64,000 nt of DNA, taken from the NCBI GenBank assembly GCA_033032865.1, contig JAWHQI010000508.1, forward strand, positions 672,001-736,000. The letters run 5' to 3'. The position numbers and the translations under genes are program-made. This document shows positions 21,353 to 36,300 of the stretch, piece by piece. Source of the DNA: Dactylorhiza incarnata (lineage: Eukaryota; Streptophyta; Magnoliopsida; Asparagales; Orchidaceae). Below the pieces are notes generated by a model that was given only the letters and a program-made list of their open reading frames with translations, made no database searches and was not told where the DNA came from. How positions within the stretch are numbered: position 1 is the first letter of the stretch; every line of letters begins with the position of its first letter.

Positions 21353-24300
21353 GTATCCTTGTCTCCTTTTCTTTTACGGTTGTTTCTAGGTTTTCGTTTG
21401 GTGTGTCGGTTGGATGTTGGATCTACTCTTGATTTCATTCAGCCCGAAATTTCTTTTTCCCTCTTTTAATGTGGTTTTGTTTGTTATTTGGAGATTTGGG
21501 TTCCTTGACTAGGTCATTTGCAGAAGAGTTTGTCGCTCATGCTTCCAATGTGAACTGCCTCAAGATAGGGAGAAGAACTTCTAGGGTTCTTGTCACTGGA
21601 GGAGAGGATCACAAGGTCAATCTTTGGGCTATTGGGAAGCCAAACGCCATTTTGGTGAGTTGTCTCAGTAAATCATATTGTTTTCTTTCTTTTCTCTTTT
21701 TTTCCCTGCTCAAGGGTTTCTATCTTTCTGTACTATAATGGAGCTGCATTGCCCTGTTCATGATCGCAGAGCCTTTCAGGTCATACAAGTGCTGTGGAAT
21801 CAGTTAGTTTTGATTCATCTGAAGTACTTGTGGCTGCAGGAGCTGCAAGTGGAACTGTTAAGTTGTGGGATTTAGAGGAGGCAAAGAGTACTCACCTTAC
21901 ATAGCCCTAAAAAAGTTATAGATTGGTCTTTGACTTGTTGGAAAAGTCATAAGTAGGATATTTTGTTCTTTGTTGACTATAGTTTTTTTTTTCTTGCAGT
22001 TATCCGTACTCTAACAGGACATAGATCTAATTGTATATCTGTTGATTTTCATCCGTTTGGAGAATTTTTTGCTTCTGGATCATTAGACACAAATCTTAAG
22101 ATTTGGGATATCAGAAGAAAAGGTTGCATTCAAACTTACAAAGGTCATACTCGTGGGGTAAATTCTATAAGATTTACGCCAGATGGTCGTTGGGTTGTTT
22201 CCGGTGGTGAAGACAATGTTGTTAAGGTAATGAGCTGCGAACTAGACTGACCAGGCTAAGATCAATGTGTGAATCTTCTTCTGACATAATTTACAACATC
22301 ACTGTTTGATTTTGCTAATTCTTTTCTTTCTTAATCTGCATGGTTGTGATAAGGAGAATGATGAAATTGGTATGTGTTTAGTTTAAATTCTACTAAATTG
22401 TCGTGCTTAAACTGTTGTGGACAGTTGTGGGATCTAACCGCTGGGAAGTTATTACATGATTTCAAGTGCCACGAGGGTCAAATTCACTGCATAGACTTTC
22501 ATCCTCATGAGTTTCTCTTGGCAACAGGTAAAATGGTTGACTTGTTTAATTGGAATCACTGTTTTTATAAGCATTTTCATTTGAACACTTGCTATTCACC
22601 TTGATAAAGTAGGAAATGCTTCAACGTCTGAGTTTATTTTATATAGAAGCTGGATGGTATGTACTTGCCTTCTATACTACTATTTTGGTTTGTACATATT
22701 ATCAACTTACTTAAAAGGATGAAAGGAATCTAGGTGACTTAAGGAAAATTATAACTAAAATTCTTTTTTATGTATCATCAAATTGGCACCATACACATCT
22801 ATATCTTACTGAAATCAATATGGTTGTTTGCAATCCTACTGAATTTATTGTTAAGAAAAAATAGTTACTTTGTTCATTAGTGCATTTAACAACAATGGAG
22901 ATAAAGGAATTTGAACTAACGAAGTTGAAAAAAAGTCCTTTCAACCATGAAAAAGTCATTCGCCCTACTATCTCCTACCTCTTAAGCACAAATGATTGTT
23001 GCACTTGGAAAAATGTACTTCAAGTTATGTACTTCTCGTATGATATGAAGTGTTTACCTGTTCCATTCGGGTCAACCTCGACTGGAGTAGGTAGAGTTTC
23101 AATGGGAGTTTCACATGTAGCAATAGTTTCTTTCATCTAATGAAGAGGTTTTAGCAAGAACAAAAAAATCAAGTACTCCTAATCTTATGATATTCCACAG
23201 AACTCTAGTTTTTTTTTTCGATGATTCCCTTTTAATTTGTAGATTTTCAAAAGTAGGAACACCACTTCCCCTCTTTGACCAGGTTCCATGTCTCTTAAAT
23301 TTTTATTTTGAGAATTCATTGATAATGAAGTTGTTTGGAAACAATTAATTTAAATTCATCATAATCACATTGATGATTCTAGAATAAGTTTTTTTTTGTT
23401 TCTACTTGTAGTCAAAGAGTATACATTTATGCCATTTTTTTGTTACTTAACTTTTTTGCTTCATAAACCGACCCACCAATTTGCTTCATACATGATATTG
23501 TGGAACAACCAACATGTATTTAATGTGAAATCTGAGATTATCGTCATTCGTATCTAGCGTGATTTCTCCTTAAACTAGTGCTTCATCCTAGTAAAATCTC
23601 TTAACAATACGTTTCATTGTAAATTAAAGCGCATTTATCTTCACATGTAATACTCACAGGTTCAGCTGATAAAACAGTGAAGTTCTGGGACCTAGAAACT
23701 TTTGAGTTGATTGGTTCTTCTGGGCCCGAGGTACTCTTTTCTTGCAACACATTCTAAAAAATCTTGAGTGATTTTATGGAACATATCATTCATGTTTAGC
23801 TGGTTGTGCCCAATACAACAATGAATTATGCTTCATAAAGAGATGAATTCATTTTTTTGCAATTTGTGCAAATGGTTTACAAATCATGGACTCCTGCTTA
23901 TTGAGATATTGTTGCAAACATTTCCCATCTTCCTTGACCATGTATGAATTGAGTTGTTATATGTATACTATATTAAATAGAAAAAACTTATGAGTGGTCA
24001 TGAACTCATGATCCTAAAATAGGACCATCAAATGAATATGAGTCCTTCGATTTTAATCTTTCCGATGTAATGAATATGTGATTTTTGTAATACATATGAC
24101 CATCATAAACTAATAAATTGTATATGTTGTTTATAAATATAACTGGCTGTGCATAGAGTCTTGCCGGGCTTAGTGTGTGGCGGTAATAATACTCAGCCAT
24201 CGCCTCAGGTGGTGGTCCAGTACCCTTGTCGTTGCACACTGAGAATGGGAGGCCTGTGCATGGCTGCTAGCAAAATCACAAAAGAAATTAGTACCATATG

Positions 24301-27300
24301 CTTAAGCACTCAAAAAGAGATCGATGCCTGAATCATCATGCAATGCTACAATTTTGGTTTCTAAATTTCCTGATTTGTGGGTGAAAATTTCCTCCTGCCA
24401 TACAAGGAGGAAATATGAAAGCGAAAAAGTTCTTCCTACATATTTCCTTAGCTTAGATGTCACCTTTTGATGTTTTTTTATACATCCCCTGTTATCAGGT
24501 GAGTTTTTTTACTTCTAAAATCAAATTTGGAATATTTAATACCAACAGTGAAGAATGGGATGCTTTTGTGTTGATGGATTTTTTGGGTGAGATGAGTCTT
24601 TTCTTTGTCTTATTCGTGTATATGCATTGATTATTTCCCCATTTTTTCCCTTTAGGATTTACTTTCATAGTCCTAATCCTTCAATACCAGTAAGTTAGTT
24701 GACACAGGATGGGCTGTGAAGAATGGCGGTGCCGACACGCTAATGCAAACCTATGTGTATGTGTGGAATGAATGCGATCAAGCCGAACCTAAATGATGCA
24801 TGTGCGTTTTAATTATTCCGGAAAACAAAACTTTAGCAAGTGAAAATTATATTAGCTAGTAATTCAACACAACGCTCGCCAACATGTTCAAATACACAGC
24901 AATATCATGTTCTCTATGCACGAAGATTTTCACCACAACTTGCACGTATAATTGTTATAGAATGAAAAGAAATGAAACTGCAATACTAGGAATCACAATA
25001 CCCAAGCAAACATATATTATCATCCAATATTTAACATTGAAAAGTAAAACAACACATTAAATTAATACTCACAAGCAAGAGGAATCCAATAGCGGGCTGG
25101 TGAAATCGGGTTGGTTCTGCGTCCGAAATTGACTTTGGTTGCTGGAATCAGAGGAAGGAACATGTTTTCTTCACTGAAAACGAAGTGCTGGTAAGGAGTT
25201 GCTGTTGGGAAACAGTGCGGGAAATGTTCAGGTGATGAGGTGGTGATTGGAAGGAATAGGGTAGGAGGTTTGGGGCTGCTCTGGATGGGATTGGTGTTGG
25301 GAGGTTGGTTTCCAGGTTGAGACGGAACTGGATGTTCATGCAGCAGCGAGGAAGAAGATGAACAGTCGCAGAGGAGGTGATGGGGCTGGCGGCTTCAGGT
25401 AGAGGTTGGGTCGACGATTGCGTAGGATGCGAGATGCTTTTAGGGCTGGATCTGAAGGGTATCGATCATCCAGGAGGAAGGGGATACAGTGGTTAATGGA
25501 GGGAAATAGGAAGATGTACAAGATATAGCGGTTACAGGCGCTGGGAAGAGAAGATGGACGATGAGCAGGGCAAGGTATCATGCGACGTATAGGTGAGGGT
25601 GCTTGTGCGGCTACGGGAAGAAGATAACTGCCTAACAGGAAAATAAAGAAGTCGTGGAACTGGCTCTTGTTCTTGTCGAGAGGAAGAAGACGAGGAGGGA
25701 GGGGCGGTTTTCTGAATTCGTGCGGCCTGTGAGGGGATATTGGCGTGGAAATTGAATATTGAAGGGTTGTGATGGAGGAATCGTGGGATAAGTGGGGTTT
25801 CACGGGAAAACAGTGGAAACGGGAAAATAATGTAGAAATAAGTCGGGACGTCGCACTCCGGGGCTCGCGGCGTCGCACCACGGATGATTGCTGATTCTGG
25901 ATTCACTCACAAAATAAACAATGAAATGAAAATCAGAACACCCGTCCTTATTTATAATGAGAGGGGCGGTTGGGCACCCGACGTGAACGGCTATGGTTGT
26001 CCGTTACGCCCGGTGTCCTAAAATACTAAAGACAAACACAAAAAAATTGTAAAACGACGCCCCGTACGCGCTCGCGGTCTCAGATCGCCGATCCGATCAA
26101 CGCATCTCCCGCAAATCTGCCTAAATTGGTCCCGCCGAGTGGTGACCCGATCTTCTCCGATCACGAACATGCGTCTGATCCCTATCATTAGTTGTATAAC
26201 ATCTTTATAGTAGATCACAAAGGGATGCTGATACTGGATAAAATCTCTTGAGCATTGAGAATATAGATGTGGAATACATCAGAATTCAGAACATGTGATG
26301 TTTAGCCTAACATGCCTCGAGCATCACACAGAACAGTTTTAGTTTTTTTTCAGTCACTGTGGAACAAACAATGGTCAAAGGGTCACCTTTTGACTTTCTT
26401 TGTCTAAATATTGAGCTTGAGGTTTTCTTATGGGGGTGATAAAGATGAATTTCAGAAAATATATTGTACTGCTGCTTGAATGTGATCTAGAACGTAAGTT
26501 TACCTTTTACATAAAGTTCTGAAGCAGTTCAACTAAACCTCTATAAATTTTTTGGGAAAAAGTTTAAGGTCTCTTTTCATTTAAAATACTGCTGAGAAGA
26601 TGGAAAAGAATATCCCGTAAGGACGCTTAAGATTCATTTTATATGAAATTTCAAGGAACTTTAACTTGTAATACTTATACACTTCCTCGATGAAGAACAT
26701 TATTTTAAATTAATCAATTCTAGGGGAAATCCAATAACCTTTTATTAGAAATAATGTGTAGAAATTTTAAAATCAAGAATACAATTCATTCCAATGACTT
26801 GCTGAATACCAAATTTATCAAATTTAATTAAAAATCTATTACACTATCAAACCAATAATAAAAAGCATTGGGAAACAATGGAGGAGAAATAATTCACCAA
26901 AAACAAGCATCCGATAAATCTCTCTAAATAAGTCTATTATTTGATCATGGAATTAAGTCCCATAAATAGAAAGAATAACACATCCGGCTAGAATTTTATT
27001 GAAGCATCAAATGATGTTTTCTGTCCATGCCTGCTTCCACTATTTATAATTTTAAAGCTACTTAGATGTCCTGTTCCATCGATTACAAAATGCCAAACAA
27101 ATGATGTTGAATCAAAATAAATTTTGATACAAAGCAAAAAAAATCCAGCCAGAGTTTGATAGTAGCCGCAAGAATCCACAACGTAATATTATTTGGAGTG
27201 ATAACATGCTATGCATGAAAGAAGATTAGTACACATGTTATTAAAGGTCAGGCATGCCTGCAGCGAGAGACAATTCACCCATACACACTACTTGAGCCTT

Positions 27301-30300
27301 CTTTTGGCCGAGACGGGCAATGTGAGCCATTAGTTTTTGCACGATCTATGGTCTAGGCGTCTGTCTTTTGTCTTCGCCTAGACACACAAATGAACAACAC
27401 TTTGTTAAAATATCTAAGCAAGTTCCATTAGTTTTATCCTTGCAAATTTAACATATTGGGTATCTAATACATTGCATCCGACAAATAATTTATTTTTTTC
27501 TATCCAATTCGAAACCACCCTAAGATTATACCTCTATGAAATGCTAGGAGACACTTTTTAATCTCATAATAGGTATGCAGATATTGTCTAAAACCAAATT
27601 TTATCCATTTGGATGTTTTATTATGTCTTACACCAATAGACTTTGTTATGCAACCTTAAGATCTTAGGAGTAGAGTTTGTAATATACATATAATATGAAA
27701 TACAAAATACATGCAACACATGTGAAATTGACATGTCCAAAGCTTTTAACAGTTATTTGCTATTTTGAAATTTTTTAAATACAATGAAATCCAATCAAAT
27801 GAAAATTTAGTTTTTTTTTTAATCCTAAAAATATAAATTCCAAAATAATCATTAAGAACATCACACAAATATAGACCATTTACAATCCATTCTTGTAGAG
27901 ATTTTTTGAACTGATTTAAATGAATAACAAACTTAGAATGATGAAAGCATTATAAAATAATCCACTAAAAGAAAGCCTCGCGCTTGCACAGGGAAATAGC
28001 CTCTCATGGAGATATTCAAGTTTTATCACTTGATAGAAAGACTCCCATATGCAAAAGGAATATTGCATCCATCTAGAAATTTATCCAAGAACAAGTTTAT
28101 GCCTTTTGTACATGACTAAGACCCAAGTTTATAATGTTAAAGCCCCTTGGAATTCTTTTTTCCTAGCGGGTCACATTAATTATTGTAGCACAAAAAATTT
28201 GGATAGTAGAGGAAGAGATCTCATTAGAGATTGATACCAACCAAATGGTGCAATAACATGTAATGGGGGTAAGGAAGATCGTCATACTTCAAGTTATAAA
28301 TAGCGTCAACTTAAGTGGACCGCACCATAAATATAGAATATGATTATTGCACAGAAGTTGTGGTAAAAGATAGCATTGAAGGCCACATGATGAATTTTCT
28401 GGGCCAAATAGCTTTCTTAGGAAGAACGTTGTTGGAATAAAAATTATTAAATATGGAATCTTTGGTCCTCCATAAGTTTCATATCACCATAGAGATTAGT
28501 GGTTTCTATTGATCATGACTGATGCAAGATAATAGAGAGGATATTTTTGATTCATGAAAGGGAGGATGAAAAGGCAGGAGAGAGCTAGGAGGAGAGCTGT
28601 CAAAGCAGATGTGTGCATTAGTCGTCCCGGTGATTAGGAGAGGTAGAAGAAAGACAAACACTCTCAATAGTTTTCATGTTCATATAAGTGTAATGAGATT
28701 ATAAGGCTAAAAAAATCTACTTATTCAGCTGTCTCATGTTTAAATAATGAGGAATCTTTTTCACATTAAATTATAAACTTTTAAGGTGTTCTAACTTCTA
28801 AGTGGCCATAGTTCAAACTTTCTTTGTAATTCCAAGTCCTTTAAACTTACTATTTACTTTCTCCCTGAAAATCCATTTACATGAGGGTTGGCAGCTGTTC
28901 TGACTTTAATAGATGCAGTTGGGCTTTGTGGGAAAAAGTAACTGAAAGTCAGGGCCCTATGGGTAAGATAAAATTTTCATGGATGTGCTTGTATGTATGT
29001 TGAGATATAAATTTCAAAATCTTATCTCCAACTGAACACGTTGGTCGCACTAAATTAAGCTGCAGATAACATCCAATAGGCATTGCGACCCAAAATATCT
29101 GTCTTCTGGTTTTTTTTATATTTTATTGTTACTCTCCTTGCAAATGTATAGGTTATACACATATTCACCTTTTAACTCCAATTTCAGACTTCAGGTATCC
29201 GTGCTATGACTTTCAATCCTGATGGAAGAACTCTTCTTTGTGGGCTACATGAAAGCTTGAAGGTGAGCTACACATTATCTTATGCATTAGTTTGTTTACT
29301 TGATTATATATATTGAGGAATAATTATGAAAATTTCCCTTTTAACTTTGCATAATTACAAGGAACTCTTCTGTATCTTTCAAAATTACCAAACCCCCCCC
29401 CCCCCCCCCCCCCCTCTAAGTTTACATTCTTAGCATACATGCACACACAAAAAAAATCCTGAAAGAGCCCTCTAAGATTATTTTGGTATATGCATGTTAA
29501 CAATGTGAACATAGAAGGGAAATTTTTGTAATTTTGAAAGATAGAGGGGGGGGGGGGGGGGGGGGGGAGTGTCCCCGTAATTATGCCAAGTAAGAGGGGA
29601 TGTCAGGGTAAATAATCCTATATATTGAGCCTCTCAATGTTATTTCTCTTACAAAATGTCTATCAAAATCAAGGTTTTTTCATGGGAACCAGTAAGATCT
29701 CATGATTCTGTGGATGTGGGATGGTCTAAATTGTTAGACATGAATGTCCACGAGGGGAAACTTCTTGGATGCTCCTATAATCAAAGTTGTGTTGGAGTAT
29801 GGGTTGTTGACATTACGGTATGTTGATATATCTATATATTTATATATATCTATATATTTTTAAATTCTTCAGCTTTTGTTCTTGTCTTGGTTATATGCCA
29901 ATTGGGTGATTGAATGTAATAGCTGGCCTCTTTTTTGACAGCGCCTGGAGCCATATTCAGTTGCTGCCATCCCTAGAACAAATGGTCATTCAGAATCCAA
30001 ATCTTCCTCGAGTAGTACTTTATCATTTCAAACTGATAACAATATGAAAGGCAGTGTAGGGAGGCTATCAAATTCTCAAAATTCCGATGCTTTAGCTAAG
30101 GAAACAAAACCTATTGCATGTACTTTATATTGCCATCTCCTTTAGTTGAAATTATTTCGTGATGTTTTTAATTAGAATAAACGATCAAAATGGTCCCCAA
30201 ATTATTAGTCTCTGTTCATTTGGATGGATTTGAGCCCTTCGATTTGGAGTCGGAGGCATCAATTCTAATTCCATTGTTTGTTCAATTATAAAATAAACAA

Positions 30301-33300
30301 TGGAATTGAAAATCGTACCAAATTTTATTGAATTCATTTTATGGTAATCTGAATTCCTTCCTAACAATATTGGAATTGACCGGGAATTTTAATTGATTTC
30401 AATTCCAATATCCAATTCTAATTCCGTCCAAACGAATGAATCCTTAATGATTAAAACCCTAATTTGTTTTCTCCACTATCGCTACACATGCAAATGAGGC
30501 CATATGGTCCTTCTGTTAAACACCTAGTCAAATATCAACACGGTTAGCGAAATCATACATTTCCTTGGGGCATGAGTGGTCACTTCTTTCATTGACATGC
30601 TTCTTACATGACCCTTTTCCATTGGTTGACGATTGAACTAAAAAAGGACCATAATGGTCTCATTGAATTAGTCTGTTTTTTTGAAAATAAAAATCTAATG
30701 TAAAAACTCACATTTTAGGGGATATTTTGGTCATTTTTTTAGTTTTATTGCTTGCTGCCTTTGAATTGACTTAATTGTGGGATTTTTCTCTTATCTGAAG
30801 CTGCTGGAACTGGCCCTTGCATTCCTCAAAAGCCTGTTGTAACTAGAATGCCAGTAGTAAGTTCAACAACCGCTACCACATCCACCATAAGTGGTATAAA
30901 TCTAAAAAGAAGTTTGTCAAAGGGTAATGGCTTAGTCAATAAGCCTGATGTGATACCTATCATTGTCCCTAGAACTACTGGAAGGTTAGAGCCAGTTACT
31001 GAGTTTAGAAAAGAAGTTGTTGCTGAAAGAAAAGAACCAGTTATTGAATCTAGAAAAGAAGTTACTGAAAGAAAAGAACCAGGTACTGAATCTAGAAAAG
31101 AAGTTGCTGCTGAAAGAAAAGAATTTGTTACTGAATCTAGAAAAGAAGTTGTTGCTGAAAGAAAAGAATTAGCTGCTGAAAGAAAAGAATTAGCCGCTGA
31201 AAGAAAAGAATTTGTTGCTGAAAGAAAAGAATTTGTTGCTGAATCTAAAAAAGAATTTGTTGCTGAATCTAAAAAAGAACTTATTACTGAATCTAGAAAA
31301 GAATTTGTTGCTGAAAGAACAGTGAACAACATTCAGTCAAAGTCAACTGATTCCCGTAAGCCAGCATGTAAAGATGAAATTGAAGAGCAGGATTTTTTGA
31401 ATGCTGCTAATGGTGTAAGCCAGCCCCTGGCCAATAATGTAAGAAGTACCGAAGTAAGAAATATCGGAACAGGAAAGTTGAGGGGTGCTACTCTTCCTCC
31501 GGAGCCAAGCACTAGCTATCAGCACGAGACGTGTATGTTTCGTTTATTCTTATGGTTATATGATGATGATACTTTATTTTTGTTATTTTAATATATATTT
31601 ATTTATTTAGTATTGTTCCATTTGCTGTAGCTTTGGGATGTCTTGTTCAATATTGATGTATCCTTCAAGAAATTTTATACTAAAATGTATTCCAAGTGCT
31701 TCATGCAACATCAAGAAAACGAGTTATGTAATCTATGCATAAACGGCAAATAAAAGATATAATAAAATTTTGTTCTCCGATACAACAACAACAACACTCA
31801 AGCCTTTATCCCACCATAGTGGGGTCGGCTATATGGATCCTTTGTCGCCATTGCGCCCTATCTTTAATCATAGTCTCACTAATGCCCAAGTACATCATGC
31901 CTTTCCTTATAGTTTCATTCCAAGTCTTTTTTTGGTCTACCCCTCCCCCGTTTAACATGTCTAGTGACTAAACTCTCACAACGCCTAACAGATGCCTCTA
32001 ATGGTCTCATATGTACATGTCTGAACCATCTTAAACGAGCTTCTCACATCTTCTCTATAATTGGCGCCACTCCCGTCTTATCCCTGATACATTCATTCTT
32101 AATTTTATCCAGTCTCGTGTGACCACACATCCACCTAAGCATTCTCATCTCCGCAACTCCCATTTTTTGCTCATGTACACCATTCACTGCCCAACACTCA
32201 GAATCTTAGAGCATTACTGGCCTAATTGCAGTACGGTAAAACTTGCCTTTAAGTTTTAATGGTACTTTATCTACACCTCCATCTTTTTGAATTATCGATC
32301 TTAGATATTTAAAGCACTCACTGCGGGAAATATCTTGGTCACCCAATTTAATGACGGAGTCATTCGACCTTCTTGCACTACTAAATTTAAGCTCTATATA
32401 CTCCGTCTTTGTCCTGCTCAACCTAAAACCCTTATTTTCTAAAGTTTCTCGCCAAGATTCAAGTTTTGCGTTTACACCATCGCGTCTCATCGACCAAAAC
32501 AATATCATCTGCAAATAATAAATACCAAGGTATTGTTTGTTGGATATGTCCAGTGAGCTCATCTAAGATAAGGGTAAAAAGATAAAGGCTTAAAGCTAAC
32601 CCTTGATGTAAGCCAACAACGATAGGGAATTCCTGTGTTAATCCTCCAAATGTTCTCACCCTGGTCATTGAATTTATATACATACCTTTGATTATGTCAA
32701 TGTATGATACATTTACACCTTTCTTTTTTAATACTCTCCTAAAAACCTCTCTTGGAACCCTATCATAAGCCTTATCCAGATCGATAAACAACATATGCAA
32801 ATCTTTTTGTCTTTCCCGATAATTGTCAATGAGTCTCCTCAAGAGACGTATACCTTCCATGGTTGACCTCCCTTGCATGAATCCAAATTGATTCTCTGAG
32901 CTGCTAGTCTCTCGTCTTAGTCTTCTCTCTATATTATTCGTTCCCATAGTTTCATAGTATGACTCATTAATTTAATTCCCCTGTAATTGACACAATTTTG
33001 TATATCTCCTTTGTTCTTATATAAAAGTACCAAAATATTTTATCTCTATTGGTCTGACATCCTCTTTATCTTCAGTATCTTATTGAAGAAACTTGTACGC
33101 CATAAAATTTCTTTCCTCCCTAAGTATTTTCATACTTCTACGAGTATATCGTCTGGCTCAACCGCCTTTTCATGTTTCATCTTCTTCAGAGCATCATTTA
33201 TCTCTGATGCTTGAATTTTACGATAAAAAGTTATGTTTCTGTACTTCTCTGATTTACTTAACTCTTTCAAGTTCAGTTCATTGTCTTTTCCTTCATTATA

Positions 33301-36300
33301 TAGTTGATAAAATATCTTTTTCATCGCTCCTTAATAGCCACATCATCCGTCAAAATCGTATCTGTTTCATCTTTTATGCATTTAATTTGACTTAAATCTC
33401 TTGTCTTCTTCTCTCTAGCTCGAACAATTTTATATATATCACGCTCTCCATCTTTGGTAGTCGTTTGTAAAATTCTTCATAAACTTGACCTTTTGCTTTA
33501 CTTACTGAATTTTTAGCTTCTTTCTTGGCGACTTTATACTTTGTCAAGTTTTTATCATTCCTATAATCATATAATATTTTATAGCTGACCCTCTTTGCCC
33601 TCACTTTGTCTTGCACTTACTTTTTTCACCACCAAGATTATTTATGTGGGGGCGCATGATCTTTTGATTCTCTAAGTACGTTCTTTTCACTTATCCTCAA
33701 ATGAGAAGACATAACTTCCCATGTGACACTAGGATCAACGTAAGGATTATCAACTAGTTGTTCTATAACCGTTGCCTTGAAAACAACCTGTTTTTCCTTC
33801 TTAAATTCCACCACCAAATTTTTGGCAACACTTTTGTCTTTATCTTAAAGTTACTATATTTAATTTGCACATCCAACACCACTGGCCTATGTTGCGTTGT
33901 TAAACTTTCTCCCGGCATGACTTTGCAATCCTTACAAATCTTTTTATCCATTTTGCGAGTCATAAAATAGTCAAATTGTGACTTATTTTGTCTGCTCTTA
34001 AATATAATTAAGTGTTCTGCCCTCTTCATGTAGAACGAATTTGTCACAATTAGCTCATGTGCTATGACAAAGTCTAGAATTGTTCTTCCTTCTTCATTTC
34101 TTTCTCCATACCCAAATCCTCCATGAGCGTCTGTATAATCCAGATTTTTCTTCCCTACATGTCCATTTAAGTCTCCTCCAATGAAAATTTTCTCGCTTTG
34201 TGAGATTTTCTCGCTTTGTGGGGTTTCTCTTACCAAATCATCTAAGTTTTCACAAAATTGTACTTTAATAACTTCAATTATGTTCTTTGATAATTTACAA
34301 AAATCGCTCTTTTAGCTCGATCTCCTTATAATATGACTGTTTGTTACCATTCTCTTAGAACAACCTTAAGTTGTCATTTTTAACTATTTGTGTGCTTGTT
34401 ATACTACGGGTGTATTATTGACAATTTTAACTTTCAGGATCATGAGAGTCGTCCTAAGTTATTTGTATCATTTTTAGCAAATATTATATTGGTTTTTTGC
34501 TGTGTAGCTAGAAATGGGAAGTATCATTTGGCCACAGAATTTTGTTATCATAACATGATGGTAACTAGCTCAAGATTTCTATAGATAAATTTCAACGCAG
34601 CCAAAGAGTATTCTTTAGAAGTGAAGTAAATCTCCTGTTAGTTGTCCTTAATTGGTTATTGAACTCTTTTTTTGAATCTTTTACTCCCTTGGAAATTTGC
34701 CAATGAAGTTAATATATATTTGATACCAATTAACATTTGCTACTATTTTTTTGATTTTTTTTGCATACATTTTCTCCGCTTCTCATGTGTACTCACAATT
34801 CTTTGATAAGGACAATGTGACGTAGTGACGGGAAACGACTACACAAACCCGCGGTGGAGCGCGAGTTTTGGGCCCGTTCGGGGCTGATTATCCATTTGCC
34901 ATGTTTAGCTTTTCCGGATCGACGATCTGACTCAGCGGATGTGCCCGATTTTTGTTTACATGTTTTTTCATATATTACTTATGTATTTTCAGTCATTATT
35001 TAGTGAAATCAGGCACTTGACACTCTCGACCAATTATAGTCGTTGATATTAAGATGCCCTAATGTTGTATTATTATAAATAGGAGGAAGGGGACAACCAT
35101 CTCTTCATTGCTGATTTTGGAGAAGACGACTTCCCAGAATCCAACGATCTTTTGTTGTGCGACGCCGCAAAGTCCTAAGTTGGACTCCTTAGTTTGTATC
35201 TTATTTTCTCTTGCATCTCCTCCCCCCACCCAATCCCCTCATTAAAACAACTCTCGTACATCATTGCTGCCCATCCTTCGAAAACCCCACGCCGCTCCCC
35301 TGTTTTTCCTGCAGAAATTCCTAAATTCTATGTTTTCTACCGTAAATCCACGCATCTCCATTTGAACGAAAGACCCTTATCTAGATTTTGTCTATCATGT
35401 GCCACCCAGGAACCCATTTTTTCTCTTCAGTAAATAGTGCCCCTTCAGCTCTCAAGGTCACGCCCAAGAACTCCTCTATCAAAAGCCACCCACAAGACTC
35501 ACTAACCCCTCCCTGGAAGCCAAGCTCGTCTCCACATGAAGCCCCCAATCCCCTTCCAGCTACCCCTGGAAGCCCCCAATCCCCTCCCTGGAAGCCAAGC
35601 TCATCTCCACAGGAAGCCCCCAATCCCTTCCCATCCACCCCACGCCTCAACCCCACAACCCAGTCAATGCATACAATTTTTCCTCCCCCACCTACCATTT
35701 ACTCCCAGTTCGATCCAGCCCAACAACCCAAAACCAGCCCTCCCCGCATACAGTACCTTGATTCCAGCCAAGGTACATCACTACTTCCTTCGAACAGCTA
35801 CCAACCACCCCGCTAGTCACCGAATCTCCATTGCTCAGCAACCCCCCTTACTCTGTGAGTATTTTTGTGTTGTATGAAACTTTAATTTTCATTATTAGTA
35901 TATGGTTTTGTGATTTCATACTCGCTTGGATCGAAAGTATCGTGGTCGTTTGCTTTGAGAATATTTTGTGATTTGTAGAAATCATTAGCCGCACGATCTT
36001 GTTTTGGCCCTCCACGCGGAGGAAAGCCAAACCTTGCTTTGCTTAAAGAAATAATTTTGCCTTGCTTTAAAATATCTGCGTGAGATTTAATTTTTTATTA
36101 CCTGGTATTGGTTTCTCCGTTGGATCTTGTGCGTTGCATGTAGTAACATAGGGTGATCGAGTCGTTTCCCCAACACTTCACTTAGAGTTGCATTCTAATA
36201 TTCACACACCCGTAGCCTATCCTACATCACGTAAGACACGGTAGAGGCATGACAATGAACTATGTAAGCCCTAGTGGTTTAGTGATAGGGAACCAAATTA

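Noticed and set aside
22880..23140. 86-codon ORF in KTN80 intron 5
   Set aside because: No motif, no usable splice sites that keep the KTN80 frame, and exon 5 joins exon 6 exactly without it.
25336..25906. 181- and 124-codon antisense ORFs in intron 6
   Set aside because: Pro/Ser-rich, overlapping in two frames, no recognisable domain. More likely an LTR leader.
30826..31332. 168-codon antisense ORF of [13 protein letters not shown] repeats
   Set aside because: It is the exact shadow of the coding tandem repeat in KTN80 exon 10, whose sense frame joins by phase to both neighbours.
35381..35877. Pro-rich ORFs on both strands
   Set aside because: Several frames are open at once because of C-rich sequence. 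The position downstream of a TATA box suggests LTR leader.
34816..36172. DNA transposon with GGGAAACGACT inverted ends
   Set aside because: Only about 11 bases match, flanks show no duplication, and an LTR reading explains the TATA box better. Kept only as a low-confidence LTR.
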